Shown here in pieces: positions 1-8,402 of a stretch of DNA of 64,000 nucleotides. This DNA is from Paenibacillus_G elgii_A (GTDB lineage Bacteria; Bacillota; Bacilli; Paenibacillales; NBRC-103111). The position numbers and the translations under genes were made by a program. Position 1 is the first letter of the stretch. Each line of letters starts with the position of its first letter. The stretch covers positions 56,007-120,006 of the forward strand of contig JBHJMN010000015.1 in assembly GCA_042219835.1 (NCBI GenBank), in the 5' to 3' direction. A model generated the notes under the pieces. That model saw only the letters and a program-made list of their open reading frames with translations, had not been told where the DNA came from and did not search any database.

Positions 1-198
1 CGTATCGGCGTTGTTACTCCTGTCCTTTTTCGCCGCCAGCTCTTTGCCTTCGACAAATTGCAGCATCGCCAGCCGCACGATAAGCACGGAAAACAGGAAA
101 AACGTAAAGAAAAAGAACAGGTTGATCCGGGTTGTAAAACGACGGCGCTGGCTTCCGTCCTGCTTGCTTGAGTCTTCCATACCGATAGGTTTCTTCAT
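1..198 (-). CDS. Class B penicillin-binding protein, N-terminus only (runs off the left edge)
   Basis: The reading frame opens at an ATG at 198, preceded by a purine-rich ribosome binding site (GGAAGGAAGGAG), and is still open at base 1, so only the first 66 residues are here. They form a basic cytoplasmic tail (about 1-24, with QRRRFTTRIN), one strongly hydrophobic segment rich in Phe, Leu and Val (about 26-44), then VRLAMLQFVEGKEL. This short tail, signal anchor and RLxxLQ...G continuation is typical of PBP2-type transpeptidases that crosslink peptidoglycan outside the membrane. The catalytic domain lies outside the window, so the family call rests on the N-terminus alone. Confidence 0.7.
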   Translation of the reverse strand, partial: MKKPIGMEDSSKQDGSQRRRFTTRINLFFFFTFFLFSVLIVRLAMLQFVEGKELAAKKDRSNNADT

Positions 199-363
199 CT
201 TGCTTGCGGCTCCTTCCTTCCAAAAATAATTCCCATATGCTGCTTCACGTCCGCAGCAGCTCGCGCAGGGAAAGAATACCGTCCCAGTATGATAAAACGA
301 TAAACCCACCTATCGTAACAAGTGTACCATATTCGAGGAATTTATAGAAACGTGCGGAAAAGG

Positions 364-401
364 AAAAAACCGGTTCGTCGCTTGTGGCGGCCGTCCGGTT
401 T
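364..401 (-). terminator. Probable terminator behind the transglutaminase gene
   Basis: On the minus strand AAACCGG (395-401) pairs with CCGGTTT (367-373), followed directly by a T run (364-369). It sits just after the stop of the transglutaminase gene and before the penicillin-binding protein gene. The loop is long (about 21 nt), so strength is uncertain. Confidence 0.5.
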
Positions 402-407
402 CCGTCA

Positions 408-1568
408 TTAAGTATCTTTAATATGCGTTTCCTGAAAGCGTGGCGGATTGAACCAGTTGCCTCCGCTGGCTACCCAGGTGGAATCGAGCGGCACCCACTC
501 GTTTTTGTCCCCCAGGTACACTTCGTTCCACGCGTGAGGGCCGTAACCGCCACGTCCGTCATAGCCGAGCCCGGTCACAACCTTGACGTCCAGCCCGACC
601 GCCCTCGCCATCACCGCGTACAACCTGGAAAAGTCGATGCAAACGCCCTGTTTCGTGTTAAACGTATCCTCCGGCGTCTGCTCTCTCCAAATACGCTGCT
701 CCTCGTACGCCTTCACTTTGTCCCAGTCGTATTTGATGCGCGTGCCGACCCAGCGGTACAGCAGCTTGGCTTTCTCTTCGTCGGTCTGCCCTTTGGCCGT
801 CACCTGCTTAGCCGCTTCCGCGACATCTTGGGGAATGCGGGCATCCACAACCTCGTATTTCCGCTGTAAAATGTTGGCGAACTCCTGTTCCACGGCCCGC
901 GTGAAAACCGGGAGCTGGTTAGCGAAAAAATCGCCCGTCATCGGCCGGATCACTTCCGTCGCCCCTTTTTGAAAAAGGGACGAGTCCTGAATATAAGCGG
1001 CCACCGGCGTCTGCGGGAACAGCGTCGTGACGATAAACAGCACGGCAATCATAATCATTCCCCGGCCAAACCCGGTCACCGAGCCGATGACGCCGCCGAT
1101 CAGACTGCTGAGCAGGGAGGGAGAGGCGACTCGTCCCCCGTTGGCGGAGTCCGCATTCGTCCGTTCCGCCAGCCAATCGTTCACCAGCGGGTCGATCATG
1201 CGGTAAACCAGCTGCTTAATCAGACCGTATCCCAACACAAACAGGACGCTGAACCGCAGCAGGGAAAAATCGCGCAGAGCCGTTGCGGCGGTGTAATATA
1301 GCTGCTTCCAAAAGCCGAGTTCCTCCGACGGTATTGTCAGCCCGAGCCCTACAAGCCAAGCCTGCAGCTTGGGAGACAGCCATGAAGTCAGCTCCCAAGC
1401 GAGAAACAGGCTGAGTAGCGTCACGGCCCCTTCCGTCATCATAAGCGCGAGATGCTTCGCAGAAGAGGACGCCCCGCGAAGCAAGCCCTGTACAATCGAT
1501 ACTACAAACAATACGGCGATGAGCACGGTAATCCAATTGAGTTGTGCCAGCTTCTGCAGCTCGTTCAC
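408..1568 (-). CDS. Multi-pass membrane protein with C-terminal transglutaminase-like domain
   Basis: A 386-residue protein starting at a GTG (1568) with a good upstream AAAGGAGGGGG. The N-terminal half (about 10-200) has four hydrophobic segments and resembles the CvpA/colicin-V-production membrane fold. The C-terminal half (about 245-370) is transglutaminase-like: Cys in KQGVCIDFSRLY, His in GYGPHAWNEVYL and Asp in WVPLDSTW give the Cys-His-Asp triad, which should face outward or sit at the membrane. It is the last gene of a three-gene set (2289 to 408) and ends in a hairpin. Substrate is unknown; such proteins may act on cell-wall or surface proteins, which is inference. Confidence 0.75.
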   Translation of the reverse strand: MNELQKLAQLNWITVLIAVLFVVSIVQGLLRGASSSAKHLALMMTEGAVTLLSLFLAWELTSWLSPKLQAWLVGLGLTIPSEELGFWKQLYYTAATALRDFSLLRFSVLFVLGYGLIKQLVYRMIDPLVNDWLAERTNADSANGGRVASPSLLSSLIGGVIGSVTGFGRGMIMIAVLFIVTTLFPQTPVAAYIQDSSLFQKGATEVIRPMTGDFFANQLPVFTRAVEQEFANILQRKYEVVDARIPQDVAEAAKQVTAKGQTDEEKAKLLYRWVGTRIKYDWDKVKAYEEQRIWREQTPEDTFNTKQGVCIDFSRLYAVMARAVGLDVKVVTGLGYDGRGGYGPHAWNEVYLGDKNEWVPLDSTWVASGGNWFNPPRFQETHIKDT

Positions 1569-1609
1569 CAGCGTCCCCCTCCTTTCCTATCGAGATGCGT
1601 TCCGAAGGT

Positions 1610-2050
1610 TTATTGGCCGGCGTTTTTCTTCGCCTGATCGATGAATCCTTTCAGGACATCGTCCAGCTTCATCGTGAACGTTTGGTTCATAAAGGTAACC
1701 TGCACATCGCTAGAGCCGGGCTTGCCTTCCAGCTTCACGCTTCTGGTGCTTACGGTATACGAGCCGTCGGCGTTCTGGCTGTATTTCGCTTCTTTCACTT
1801 CGTCAGTAATCGCTTTGACCGTTTGACTCTTGACTTCGGCGGCGACTTTCGCTCCCACCGTCGTGCCCAGCTCCAAAAGCTGATCCTTGTAGCTGGCGCC
1901 ATACCAGATGAGTCCCGCCAGTATCGCGAGCACGAGAACCCATTTGATGACGGTTTTTACCACTTTGATGACGAGAAACAGCACGATCAGCGCCCCGACG
2001 AGCACATACCACCGCTCGGATAAAAAAGCCGTTACAAAATCCACTTCCAT
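1610..2050 (-). CDS. Membrane-anchored protein of unknown function
   Basis: A 146-residue protein with a clear start (GGGAGCG then ATG at 2050). Residues about 15-55 form one long or two closely spaced hydrophobic segments; the rest is soluble, probably extracytoplasmic, and strand-rich (for example DGSYTVSTRSVKLEG). It lies 41 bp upstream of the transglutaminase gene on the same strand and is probably cotranscribed and functionally linked with it. I do not recognise the family. Confidence 0.7.
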   Translation of the reverse strand: MEVDFVTAFLSERWYVLVGALIVLFLVIKVVKTVIKWVLVLAILAGLIWYGASYKDQLLELGTTVGAKVAAEVKSQTVKAITDEVKEAKYSQNADGSYTVSTRSVKLEGKPGSSDVQVTFMNQTFTMKLDDVLKGFIDQAKKNAGQ

Positions 2051-2133
2051 CGCTCCCTAAAAGTCCGTCTCCTATCGCTTATATAAATCCCTGATAGCGG
2101 TTCTCCGCGCCCTTATCATACACCAGCCCCGCG

Positions 2134-2289
2134 TCACTCTTCATCTCTTTTTTTGCGGAGCTCGGCGAGCTTGCGCTGGATTTCCTCCCCTTTGTCTTCT
2201 TTTCGCCTGGTTCGGCGAAGCGATACGAACAGCCTCCACAGCGCCAACAGCAAGACGGCCGCCAGCACGATTCGGATAAACAGCTCCAT
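2134..2289 (-). CDS. 51-residue single-pass membrane protein
   Basis: A short frame with a good ribosome binding site (AAAAGGAGGGATGCCGG before ATG 2289). It encodes MELFIRIVLAAVLLLALWRL as a transmembrane segment, followed by a basic and acidic charged tail (RRTRRKEDKGEEIQRKL) that is probably cytoplasmic and helical. It is first in the set that continues with the 146-residue membrane protein and the transglutaminase-like protein. No family recognised; it could be an accessory subunit of that membrane system. Confidence 0.6.
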   Translation of the reverse strand: MELFIRIVLAAVLLLALWRLFVSLRRTRRKEDKGEEIQRKLAELRKKRDEE

Positions 2290-2444
2290 CCGGCATCCCT
2301 CCTTTTGTCCGCCGGAACCCGCGTTTCTTATACGCTGAACGATCCGGCATGTTGCAAAATACTTGTACTATCCCTTTGCCGGCAGACGTAAACGTATAGA
2401 GTAGCGATGGACGGACGAACCCCATTATGAAAAGAGGTGATTTC

Positions 2445-3608
2445 ATGAAAACCGCCGTATGGCTCTATCTGTTCATGTTCGTCGCCATTTTCGACCTGCA
2501 TGCCCAATACCCGATTCTTACTCCTTTTGCCGTGTCGCTAGGTGCGACGCCTTCGTTCATCGGGCTTATTCTCGGGGTCTATTCGATCACGCACTTGCCC
2601 GGAAACCTGATCGCAGGCTACGGCGTCGACCGCTATGGAAGCAAGGGCTTCATTGTGTTCAGCCTGATTGTAGCAGGAATCGTGCTCTTAATTCAATCCC
2701 GTGTCAGCGATCCGTGGGGGCTGCTCGTCATCCGTTCGATCAGCGGCTTCGTCCTGGCATTTCTATCGCCGGCCTGCTTGTCCCTGCTCGCCAAAATCGC
2801 TAAAAACCAAATTCAACAAAGCAAGCTGATGGCCGGCAACGGCATGGTGCATACGATTGCTTCCGTGCTCAGTCCGGCCGCAGGCGCCTACCTGGTCTCA
2901 CAGCTTGGCTTTGCCAAATCGTTTACGTTTCTCGGATGGGGCCTCATCCTTACCGGCTTGCTCGCTTGGATCGGGGTAAAGGAAAAGCGAAGCGAGCGAC
3001 CCGCCAACGCGGCGATTGCGGGGGAACCCCCCCTTCCTCCTGCTTCCCAGGGGAATTTACCGGTCTCCGGCCAGGAAAACGTTCCTTGGCTTTTCTTCGT
3101 TGTTCCTCTTGCGCTTTCTTGCTCCCAAGGCATTTTGTTTTTCGAGCTTCCGTTGATGAAGGAGGCGAGCGGCTCCATCATGACCTCCGGCGTGTTCTTT
3201 TCCGTCATTTCCATGGGGTCATTGGTGACGCTAAGCCTATTGTTTTTGAACCGGTTTTCCCCTTTTTACCGGATGCTGTTCGGCAGTCTTGCACTGGCGT
3301 TCATTTTTTTCGGGATGTCCGTTCATTGGCCGCTGCCGCTCTACGCTTCGCTGTTTTTGATCGGGATGACCAAGGGGGTTATTTTCCCGGCCATCGCATC
3401 GCTGCTTGCAGCCCTGACGCGCGCGGACCGTTATGGACGCGTCTTCTCGATTCTGTCGGTCTCGTACTCGATCGGCGCCTTTATCGGCCCGATTGTCGCC
3501 GGGCATACACGGACACAAGTATCACCGTATTTTCTCGCGTTTCTCTGCCTTATGCTTGCGCTCGCTCTGCTGCCGCCCCGTTCGTTCACCGCTCCCGTGC
3601 GAGTTTGA
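2445..3608 (+). CDS. Major facilitator superfamily transporter
   Basis: Start taken at ATG 2445 (MKTAVWLYLFM) because AGAGGTGA sits five bases upstream; an ATG at 2427 overlaps that site. About 387 residues with roughly 12 hydrophobic segments and a central hydrophilic loop (about 185-205, KEKRSERPAN). The loop motif GYGVDRYGSKGF after the second segment matches the MFS DRxGRR-type signature, and RADRYGR occurs in the second half. It is a single-gene unit divergent from the 51-residue gene. Substrate cannot be read from sequence; drug or sugar efflux are both possible. Confidence 0.8.
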   Translation: MKTAVWLYLFMFVAIFDLHAQYPILTPFAVSLGATPSFIGLILGVYSITHLPGNLIAGYGVDRYGSKGFIVFSLIVAGIVLLIQSRVSDPWGLLVIRSISGFVLAFLSPACLSLLAKIAKNQIQQSKLMAGNGMVHTIASVLSPAAGAYLVSQLGFAKSFTFLGWGLILTGLLAWIGVKEKRSERPANAAIAGEPPLPPASQGNLPVSGQENVPWLFFVVPLALSCSQGILFFELPLMKEASGSIMTSGVFFSVISMGSLVTLSLLFLNRFSPFYRMLFGSLALAFIFFGMSVHWPLPLYASLFLIGMTKGVIFPAIASLLAALTRADRYGRVFSILSVSYSIGAFIGPIVAGHTRTQVSPYFLAFLCLMLALALLPPRSFTAPVRV

Positions 3609-4015
3609 AACGATTTTGAAAATAGGAAATATTTTAGCCGTCCGGATGTCAAATGGTATTTGGCTTTTTCATATGGAATGAAATTCCCAGCTCAGTTGAT
3701 TTATAGGAATTTAGTCATAAATTAATAGTCCAAAAGTATCAATAAACAGTTCGGAACGCAACTTTACTTCGCTCTCTGCCGTTTAAGATGCCGAGATGTT
3801 TCACTGCGGGCAGATTTGGGTAATGTTCAAAGGGCTGCTGTAATGGATCATTCTTCCATTGGCGCGACGGACATAAACAACTCTGTCCGATTCGAAAACA
3901 TCTAAATGATATCGATTATTGGCCGAAGGAGGTGAAAATGCATTTGTCCAGGAAACCTGTTCAACGCAATAGCAATAATCCAATATTCGTCAAGAAAGAT
4001 AGGAGTGAACCCTGC
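3609..4015. other. Intergenic stretch before the SLH protein gene
   Basis: About 400 bases without a convincing gene. Short frames on both strands lack ribosome binding sites and look like shadows. It is AT-richer than the flanks at 3640-3760 and must contain the promoter and leader of the SLH protein gene. I checked for a recognisable riboswitch or strong hairpin and saw none I would defend. Confidence 0.5.
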
Positions 4016-5632
4016 ATGAAACCTGCTGTGCTTAAAAAGACAGCACAAGTGACCGTACTGATGCTTATCATCTCTGTTTTGGTTCCTGTGTTGGCGTTTG
4101 CCGCTACGGGATTCAAAGATTTGAAGTACAGCAACGATACGGTGACTGGTGTCGTATACTCCGACGTATACGACGTAAACGCTCAGGTGTATGCTTACGA
4201 TCCGAGCGGAAACCGGGTAGCTGTAACCAATGTTACGTATGATACGTATGATGAAGTCAACAAGCTGTATATTTACAAACCATTTACGGTAACGGCCGGA
4301 GTGTACGATTTCGTTTATCTGCATGGCTTGTACGTAAACGGCAATAAAGTAACCGGGGCTGTTTACGAACAGGTAAATCGTGATAAAGGAACCGGCGGTA
4401 ACTCTGGCGGTGGCGGTTGCTGCTCCGGTGGCGGCGGTGGCGGCGGAATCTGGGGCTCGGAAACGATCTACGTGAACTCTGACGGTTCCGTTGATGCCGA
4501 CCAACTGAAAAATTCGTTCAAGGACCGCGACAAAGTGACGCTGAAGCTGAGCGGCGACATCGCTCTGATTCCGGCTAAAGCGCTTGTCAATTATGTAACG
4601 GATTCCAAGAAGGTACTGGTCATCGTTAACGACAACGGCTCGTACATCATTCCGCTCAACGCGCTGAAGCTGCAAGACTTGGCCAGCAAACTGTCGGTAA
4701 CGACAGATGAGCTGAAACTGAAAGTAACCATCGCGAAAGCAAACGATACGACGAAGGACGGCGTAGACAAGGCTGCTAAAGCGCTTGGCGGTACGGTAGC
4801 CAGCAATGCTGTCGATTTCGATATCGTCGGCCTTGGCAAAGATCAGCAAACCGCTGCTCTGGACCTCGGCAACAATTACATCAGCCGGATTCTTCCGCTG
4901 AGCAAAGCTGTCGATTCGTCCAAAGCGACTGGTGTTCTGTACAACCCGACAACGGGCAAACTGAGCTTTGTGCCTGCTGTCTTCTCTTCTTCGACGGATG
5001 GTAAAGGCGAAGCAACCTTGAAACGCAACGGCAGCAGCATCTATGCCGTGATCGAGTTGGATAAAACCTTCTCTGACATCAACGGCCACTGGGCTGAAAG
5101 CTACATCAAACTGCTGGCTAACAAACTTGTCGTTGACGGGGTAACCGACACAACATTCCAGCCGGAGCGCAATATCACCCGTGCGGAATTCGCAGCACTG
5201 GTTGTTCGCGCACTGGGTCTGGATACGAATAGCGGCAGCAGCACGTTTAAAGACGTTGCAGCTAGCGATTGGTACGCAAGCGTTGTAGCAGCAGCAGCCA
5301 ATGCGAAGCTGGTTGACGGCTACGAAGACGGAACGTTCCGTCCGAACGCTACGATCAACCGCGAAGAGCTGGCGGCTATGGTCGTACGCGCTCTGAACTA
5401 TGCCGGTGCGAAACCGGACGTCTCGGCTGATAAACAAACTCAGCTGTTGGCGAAATTCAAAGACGCAAGCAAAATCGTATGGGCGAAGAACGAAATCGCC
5501 GCTGCGATTGACGCAGGCATCATCGACGGCATGACGGACGACACGTTGGGCGCCCGCGATACGGCGACTCGCGCACAATCCGCAACCATGCTGAAACGCC
5601 TGCTCTCCAAAGCAAGCTTCATCAACAACTAA
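4016..5632 (+). CDS. Secreted surface protein with three C-terminal SLH domains
   Basis: Start taken at ATG 4016: GATAGGAGTGA lies upstream and the product begins with a signal peptide (MKPAVLKKTAQ, then a hydrophobic run ending AFAA, about residues 1-29). The ectodomain is Tyr/Val/Asn-rich, followed by a glycine linker with a Cys-Cys pair (NSGGGGCCSGGGGGGG, about 131-146) and an acidic and lysine-rich domain (about 150-340). Three SLH repeats follow, starting near FSDINGHWAE (about 350), FKDVAASDWYA (about 416) and FKDASKIVWAK (about 482). SLH domains bind pyruvylated secondary wall polymer, so the protein should sit on the cell surface. 538 residues; single gene with its own terminator. Confidence 0.85.
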   Translation: MKPAVLKKTAQVTVLMLIISVLVPVLAFAATGFKDLKYSNDTVTGVVYSDVYDVNAQVYAYDPSGNRVAVTNVTYDTYDEVNKLYIYKPFTVTAGVYDFVYLHGLYVNGNKVTGAVYEQVNRDKGTGGNSGGGGCCSGGGGGGGIWGSETIYVNSDGSVDADQLKNSFKDRDKVTLKLSGDIALIPAKALVNYVTDSKKVLVIVNDNGSYIIPLNALKLQDLASKLSVTTDELKLKVTIAKANDTTKDGVDKAAKALGGTVASNAVDFDIVGLGKDQQTAALDLGNNYISRILPLSKAVDSSKATGVLYNPTTGKLSFVPAVFSSSTDGKGEATLKRNGSSIYAVIELDKTFSDINGHWAESYIKLLANKLVVDGVTDTTFQPERNITRAEFAALVVRALGLDTNSGSSTFKDVAASDWYASVVAAAANAKLVDGYEDGTFRPNATINREELAAMVVRALNYAGAKPDVSADKQTQLLAKFKDASKIVWAKNEIAAAIDAGIIDGMTDDTLGARDTATRAQSATMLKRLLSKASFINN

Positions 5633-5667
5633 TTGCTAACACATCATGAACCACTCTCCACGAACTT

Positions 5668-5713
5668 GGGCCGTTTCTTTTGTCTCTCGCAGACAAGGGC
5701 AGCGGCCCTTTTG
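5668..5713 (+). terminator. Terminator after the SLH protein gene
   Basis: GGGCCG (5668-5673) pairs with CGGCCC (5703-5708), with additional inner pairing TTGTCT/AGACAA around a small loop, followed by TTTTGTT. It lies 35 bp after the SLH stop codon. Confidence 0.75.
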
Positions 5714-5775
5714 TTAACGAATGCATCTTCCTCGAAAGGGCTTCGGTAAGAAGCTTGTAAAGTAAAGGTGACAAT

Positions 5776-6221
5776 ATGGATTTTAACGAATATATGGCGT
5801 TTGTCAGAAAATACAGTCAAGAGCCGATCCAAGAGCTTACTGAACTAGACTTTGATAAATTAGAGAAGACTTTAGATACAAACTTGCCAGTAGAGTTTAA
5901 GTCCTATTGCTTGGAACATAATGGAAATTAATCTGTTCCAGATGAATGTTGTTATTTGTTTTTCCCGATAAAATACGGATTTTCTATCGAACGGCGATTA
6001 GAAGTTTAGCAAAACAAGGTATTCACTTTGGAAAAAAGATACCGTTCGCCGGGGATGAATACGGACATACTTATGTTTTGTCATTGGAAGATAGCAGCTT
6101 TGGAAAAGTACTATTTTTGCAGCATGAATACGAAGATAATCAGGAATACGAGGTTGTTGCCAATAGCTTTTCTGAATTTTTAGCTTTTTTTGTATCAAAA
6201 GGAAAGACATTTGTGAGGTAA
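5776..6221 (+). pseudogene. Broken SUKH (SMI1/KNR4-type) gene
   Basis: The frame opens at ATG 5776 (MDFNEYMAFVRKYSQEPI) and reads LPVEFKSYCLEHNGN, a typical SMI1/KNR4 motif, then hits TAA at 5929-5931. Reading through continues SVPDECCYLFFPIKYGFSI and stops at 6007-6009; the family sequence resumes in another frame (GIHFGKKIPFAGDEYGHTYV, then VVANSFSEFLAFF) to a stop at 6221. One nonsense codon and one frameshift therefore disrupt it. SUKH proteins are commonly immunity proteins for polymorphic or contact-dependent nuclease toxins; no toxin gene is adjacent, so this is probably an orphan remnant. Confidence 0.8.
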
Positions 6222-6251
6222 ACTGATTGGCCTTAGTTTCCCTAAGATTGC

Positions 6252-6281
6252 CCCGCCGTCCATTACAGTCGGCGGGTTTTC
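6252..6281 (+). terminator. Terminator after the SUKH remnant
   Basis: CCCGCCG (6252-6258) pairs with CGGCGGG (6270-6276), 11-nt loop, then TTTT. Compact GC-rich hairpin with T run. Confidence 0.75.
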
Positions 6282-6392
6282 TGTATCCAACTCCGACATT
6301 TCCTGGGAAATACATACACGAAGGGATTGGAACGGACAGTAAAAGAAGATATACTACAAGAAAGAAATTCATTGCAGGAACGGAGGCAGTCG

Positions 6393-6752
6393 ATGTCAAT
6401 AGCCATCATTGTGGAAGGAAAAAACGACAAAACCAGGCTTCGCCGCCTGCTGACAGAGGACATCATCATCGTTTGTACCTTCGGATCACTGAATACGGAT
6501 CGTTTGGAAGAGTTGAAGAAGAAGATCGGAACACGCGACGTGTACTTATTTACAGACAATGACCCCTCGGGCAAAAAAATACGCGCCATTCTCCGGGACA
6601 TGTTTCCGGATGCTGAACAAATGTATACACGGCGCGGCTATGCCGGTGTGGAAGGCACACCGGACGAGTACCTTATTCAGCAATTGGAAAAGGCCGGGCT
6701 GGAGGAGTTTATTATTTATCCCCCGATGATCCCGACCTTTGAAAAGTTCTAA
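6393..6752 (+). CDS. Small TOPRIM-domain protein
   Basis: Start taken at ATG 6393 (MSIAIIVEGKND) with CGGAGG eight bases upstream; an in-frame ATG at 6327 lacks a site. At 119 residues it is little more than a TOPRIM domain: conserved Glu in IIVEGKND (about residue 8) and the DxD-type motif in LFTDNDPSGKKIR (about 52-56), both used for Mg2+ binding in primases, topoisomerases and RNase M5. It most resembles stand-alone primase or RNase M5-like TOPRIM proteins; nothing in the sequence names a substrate. It overlaps the AEC gene convergently by 4 bp. Confidence 0.75.
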   Translation: MSIAIIVEGKNDKTRLRRLLTEDIIIVCTFGSLNTDRLEELKKKIGTRDVYLFTDNDPSGKKIRAILRDMFPDAEQMYTRRGYAGVEGTPDEYLIQQLEKAGLEEFIIYPPMIPTFEKF

Positions 6753-7675
6753 CCTATAAATTTTATCAAATAAATAACCAGCGTCACCGTAAAAATGCTG
6801 AATATCGTTGAGGAAAACACCGCCTGCGACGAAAATTCCGGTTCATTGTCGTACTCGACGGCGATGAGCACGCTGCTTAGCGACGTCGGAACCGCGCAGG
6901 ACAGCACAAGAGCCTGCGCCATGACCCCTTCGATCCCCATTAGCAGGACGATCAGAAAGCCGACAGCCGGGCCCACACAGAGTCTCAGCACGTTCGATAG
7001 CATGACATCCGTCAGGTTGAACGTCCATTTCATGCTTCCCAATTGTACCCCGAGCGTCAACAGAGCGGTTGCAATAAACGCGTCCGATACATATTTGATT
7101 GGAGCATACACCGGTCCCGGAATAGGAATGTCCAGCCCCTTCATCAAAAACGCGATCGGAATGATGTAGATAACCGGCAGCGTCAGTATCGTGCGGAGCG
7201 TCTGCTTCATGTCGTTGCGCTTGGAAGCATTAACGGCATATATGCCGTATGTGTTCGGCAGCAGACTCTGCATCATCATAATGATGATCTGAATCGACAA
7301 GGTGAACGCGTCCCCGACAAACACGAGCTGGTTAAGCGGAATCGCATAATTCGCACTGTTGTAAAAAATAACGCTATTTCGCATCGCCGGGATCATGCCG
7401 CCCTTATAACCCCGTAGACGGATCACGATTTCCATCAAAAGAAACATCGCGGCAAAAAACAGGACGAAAAACAGCAGCGTTTGTCCGAGAACAGACAGCG
7501 AGAGCGACGATTCATACAGCATTTTGAAGACGAGCGCCGGGGAGAATAAGTAAAAATTTAATTTGGAAAGCGTCCTGATATCGAGCTTGAATGCCCGGTA
7601 CAAAATGACGCCTATCGCAATCATGATGATCAGCGGAATGACATTATTGAGCAGGATGTGCGTAAAATAAGTCAT
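6749..7675 (-). CDS. AEC-family (auxin efflux carrier type) transporter
   Basis: A 308-residue, highly hydrophobic protein with about ten membrane segments in two bundles, opening MTYFTHILLNNVIPL. Asn-containing segments such as NSANYAIPLNQLVF and the C-terminal SCAVPTSLSSVLIA resemble the crossover regions of the AEC family, which moves organic anions such as malate or malonate. It follows the Sco gene by 26 bp, so it is probably the last gene of the ctaB-sco transcript. The ribosome binding site is weak. Substrate not predictable. Confidence 0.75.
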   Translation of the reverse strand: MTYFTHILLNNVIPLIIMIAIGVILYRAFKLDIRTLSKLNFYLFSPALVFKMLYESSLSLSVLGQTLLFFVLFFAAMFLLMEIVIRLRGYKGGMIPAMRNSVIFYNSANYAIPLNQLVFVGDAFTLSIQIIIMMMQSLLPNTYGIYAVNASKRNDMKQTLRTILTLPVIYIIPIAFLMKGLDIPIPGPVYAPIKYVSDAFIATALLTLGVQLGSMKWTFNLTDVMLSNVLRLCVGPAVGFLIVLLMGIEGVMAQALVLSCAVPTSLSSVLIAVEYDNEPEFSSQAVFSSTIFSIFTVTLVIYLIKFIG

Positions 7676-7701
7676 GTCAATAAGGTGCCTTAGCCGCTTG
7701 C

Positions 7702-8310
7702 CTAGGATTCCTTGCTAACTTGAATCAAATCGTTTGCGATTCCTTCGATATCTATATTTTCGTCGTTACCTGAATAGTAGGTCCGTACGTTACCTTTACC
7801 GTCGACCAGTAAAAATAAGTTTGTATGCGTAAAATTGCCGGTTTTCGGGTCTTTGGTTACGAGGACGTCGAACTTCTTGGCAAGGTCCGCCGTATAGGCC
7901 TCATCGCCGCGCAGGAAGTACCAGCCCTTATAATCCGGATGATAACGCCCGGAAAATTCCTTGAGCCGTTCAGGCGTATCCCGCGTCGGATCGAAGGTGA
8001 TGGAAAGAAGCGCCGTCTTTGTGCCGAACACGCCCTTTTTCACCAAGACGTCCTGAATTTTAGACAGGTTAAAGGTCGTCGGCGGACAGACGTCAGGGCA
8101 ATGCGAAAAATAGAAATATACCAGCTTTGCTTTTCCTGCCGTATCAGCTAAAGTTACTGTCTTGCCATCCAAGTTTTCCAGCTTGAAATCCGGCGCCTTC
8201 TTGAGCACCCCGATTTTTTTCTCCGAACCTTTCATAACCATATAGGCCAATGTTGCGATCAAACCAAGCAACAGCACCATGACAACGATTTTAAAACCGG
8301 TTTTCTGCAT
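7702..8310 (-). CDS. Sco1/SenC-family copper chaperone for cytochrome oxidase
   Basis: Start taken at ATG 8310 (MQKTGFKIVV) because GGGAAGGTGAG is correctly spaced; longer versions run into the preceding gene's leader. Residues about 8-27 are an N-terminal membrane anchor. The thioredoxin-like domain carries the copper site: CPDVC (in YFSHCPDVCPPT, about 83-87) and a downstream His in NFTHTNLFLLVDGKG. Sco proteins deliver copper to the CuA site of cytochrome c oxidase. About 202 residues, normal for the family. Directly downstream of the heme O synthase gene, so both serve oxidase assembly. Confidence 0.9.
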   Translation of the reverse strand: MQKTGFKIVVMVLLLGLIATLAYMVMKGSEKKIGVLKKAPDFKLENLDGKTVTLADTAGKAKLVYFYFSHCPDVCPPTTFNLSKIQDVLVKKGVFGTKTALLSITFDPTRDTPERLKEFSGRYHPDYKGWYFLRGDEAYTADLAKKFDVLVTKDPKTGNFTHTNLFLLVDGKGNVRTYYSGNDENIDIEGIANDLIQVSKES

Positions 8311-8402
8311 TTCATCGCTCACCTTCCCATTGTCCAAAAAATAAATCCCAAGGCTGGAGCCAAGGGACTGTCTTCCACCGTGCTGCACCGTTCGCGAATA
8401 CC

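Noticed and set aside
3609..4015. Possible riboswitch leader for the SLH gene
   Set aside because: No recognisable conserved core or paired elements; insufficient evidence.
3902..5578. 558-residue frame on the minus strand opposite the SLH protein
   Set aside because: It is the antisense of a gene with clear signal peptide and SLH repeats, has no ribosome binding site and no family features.
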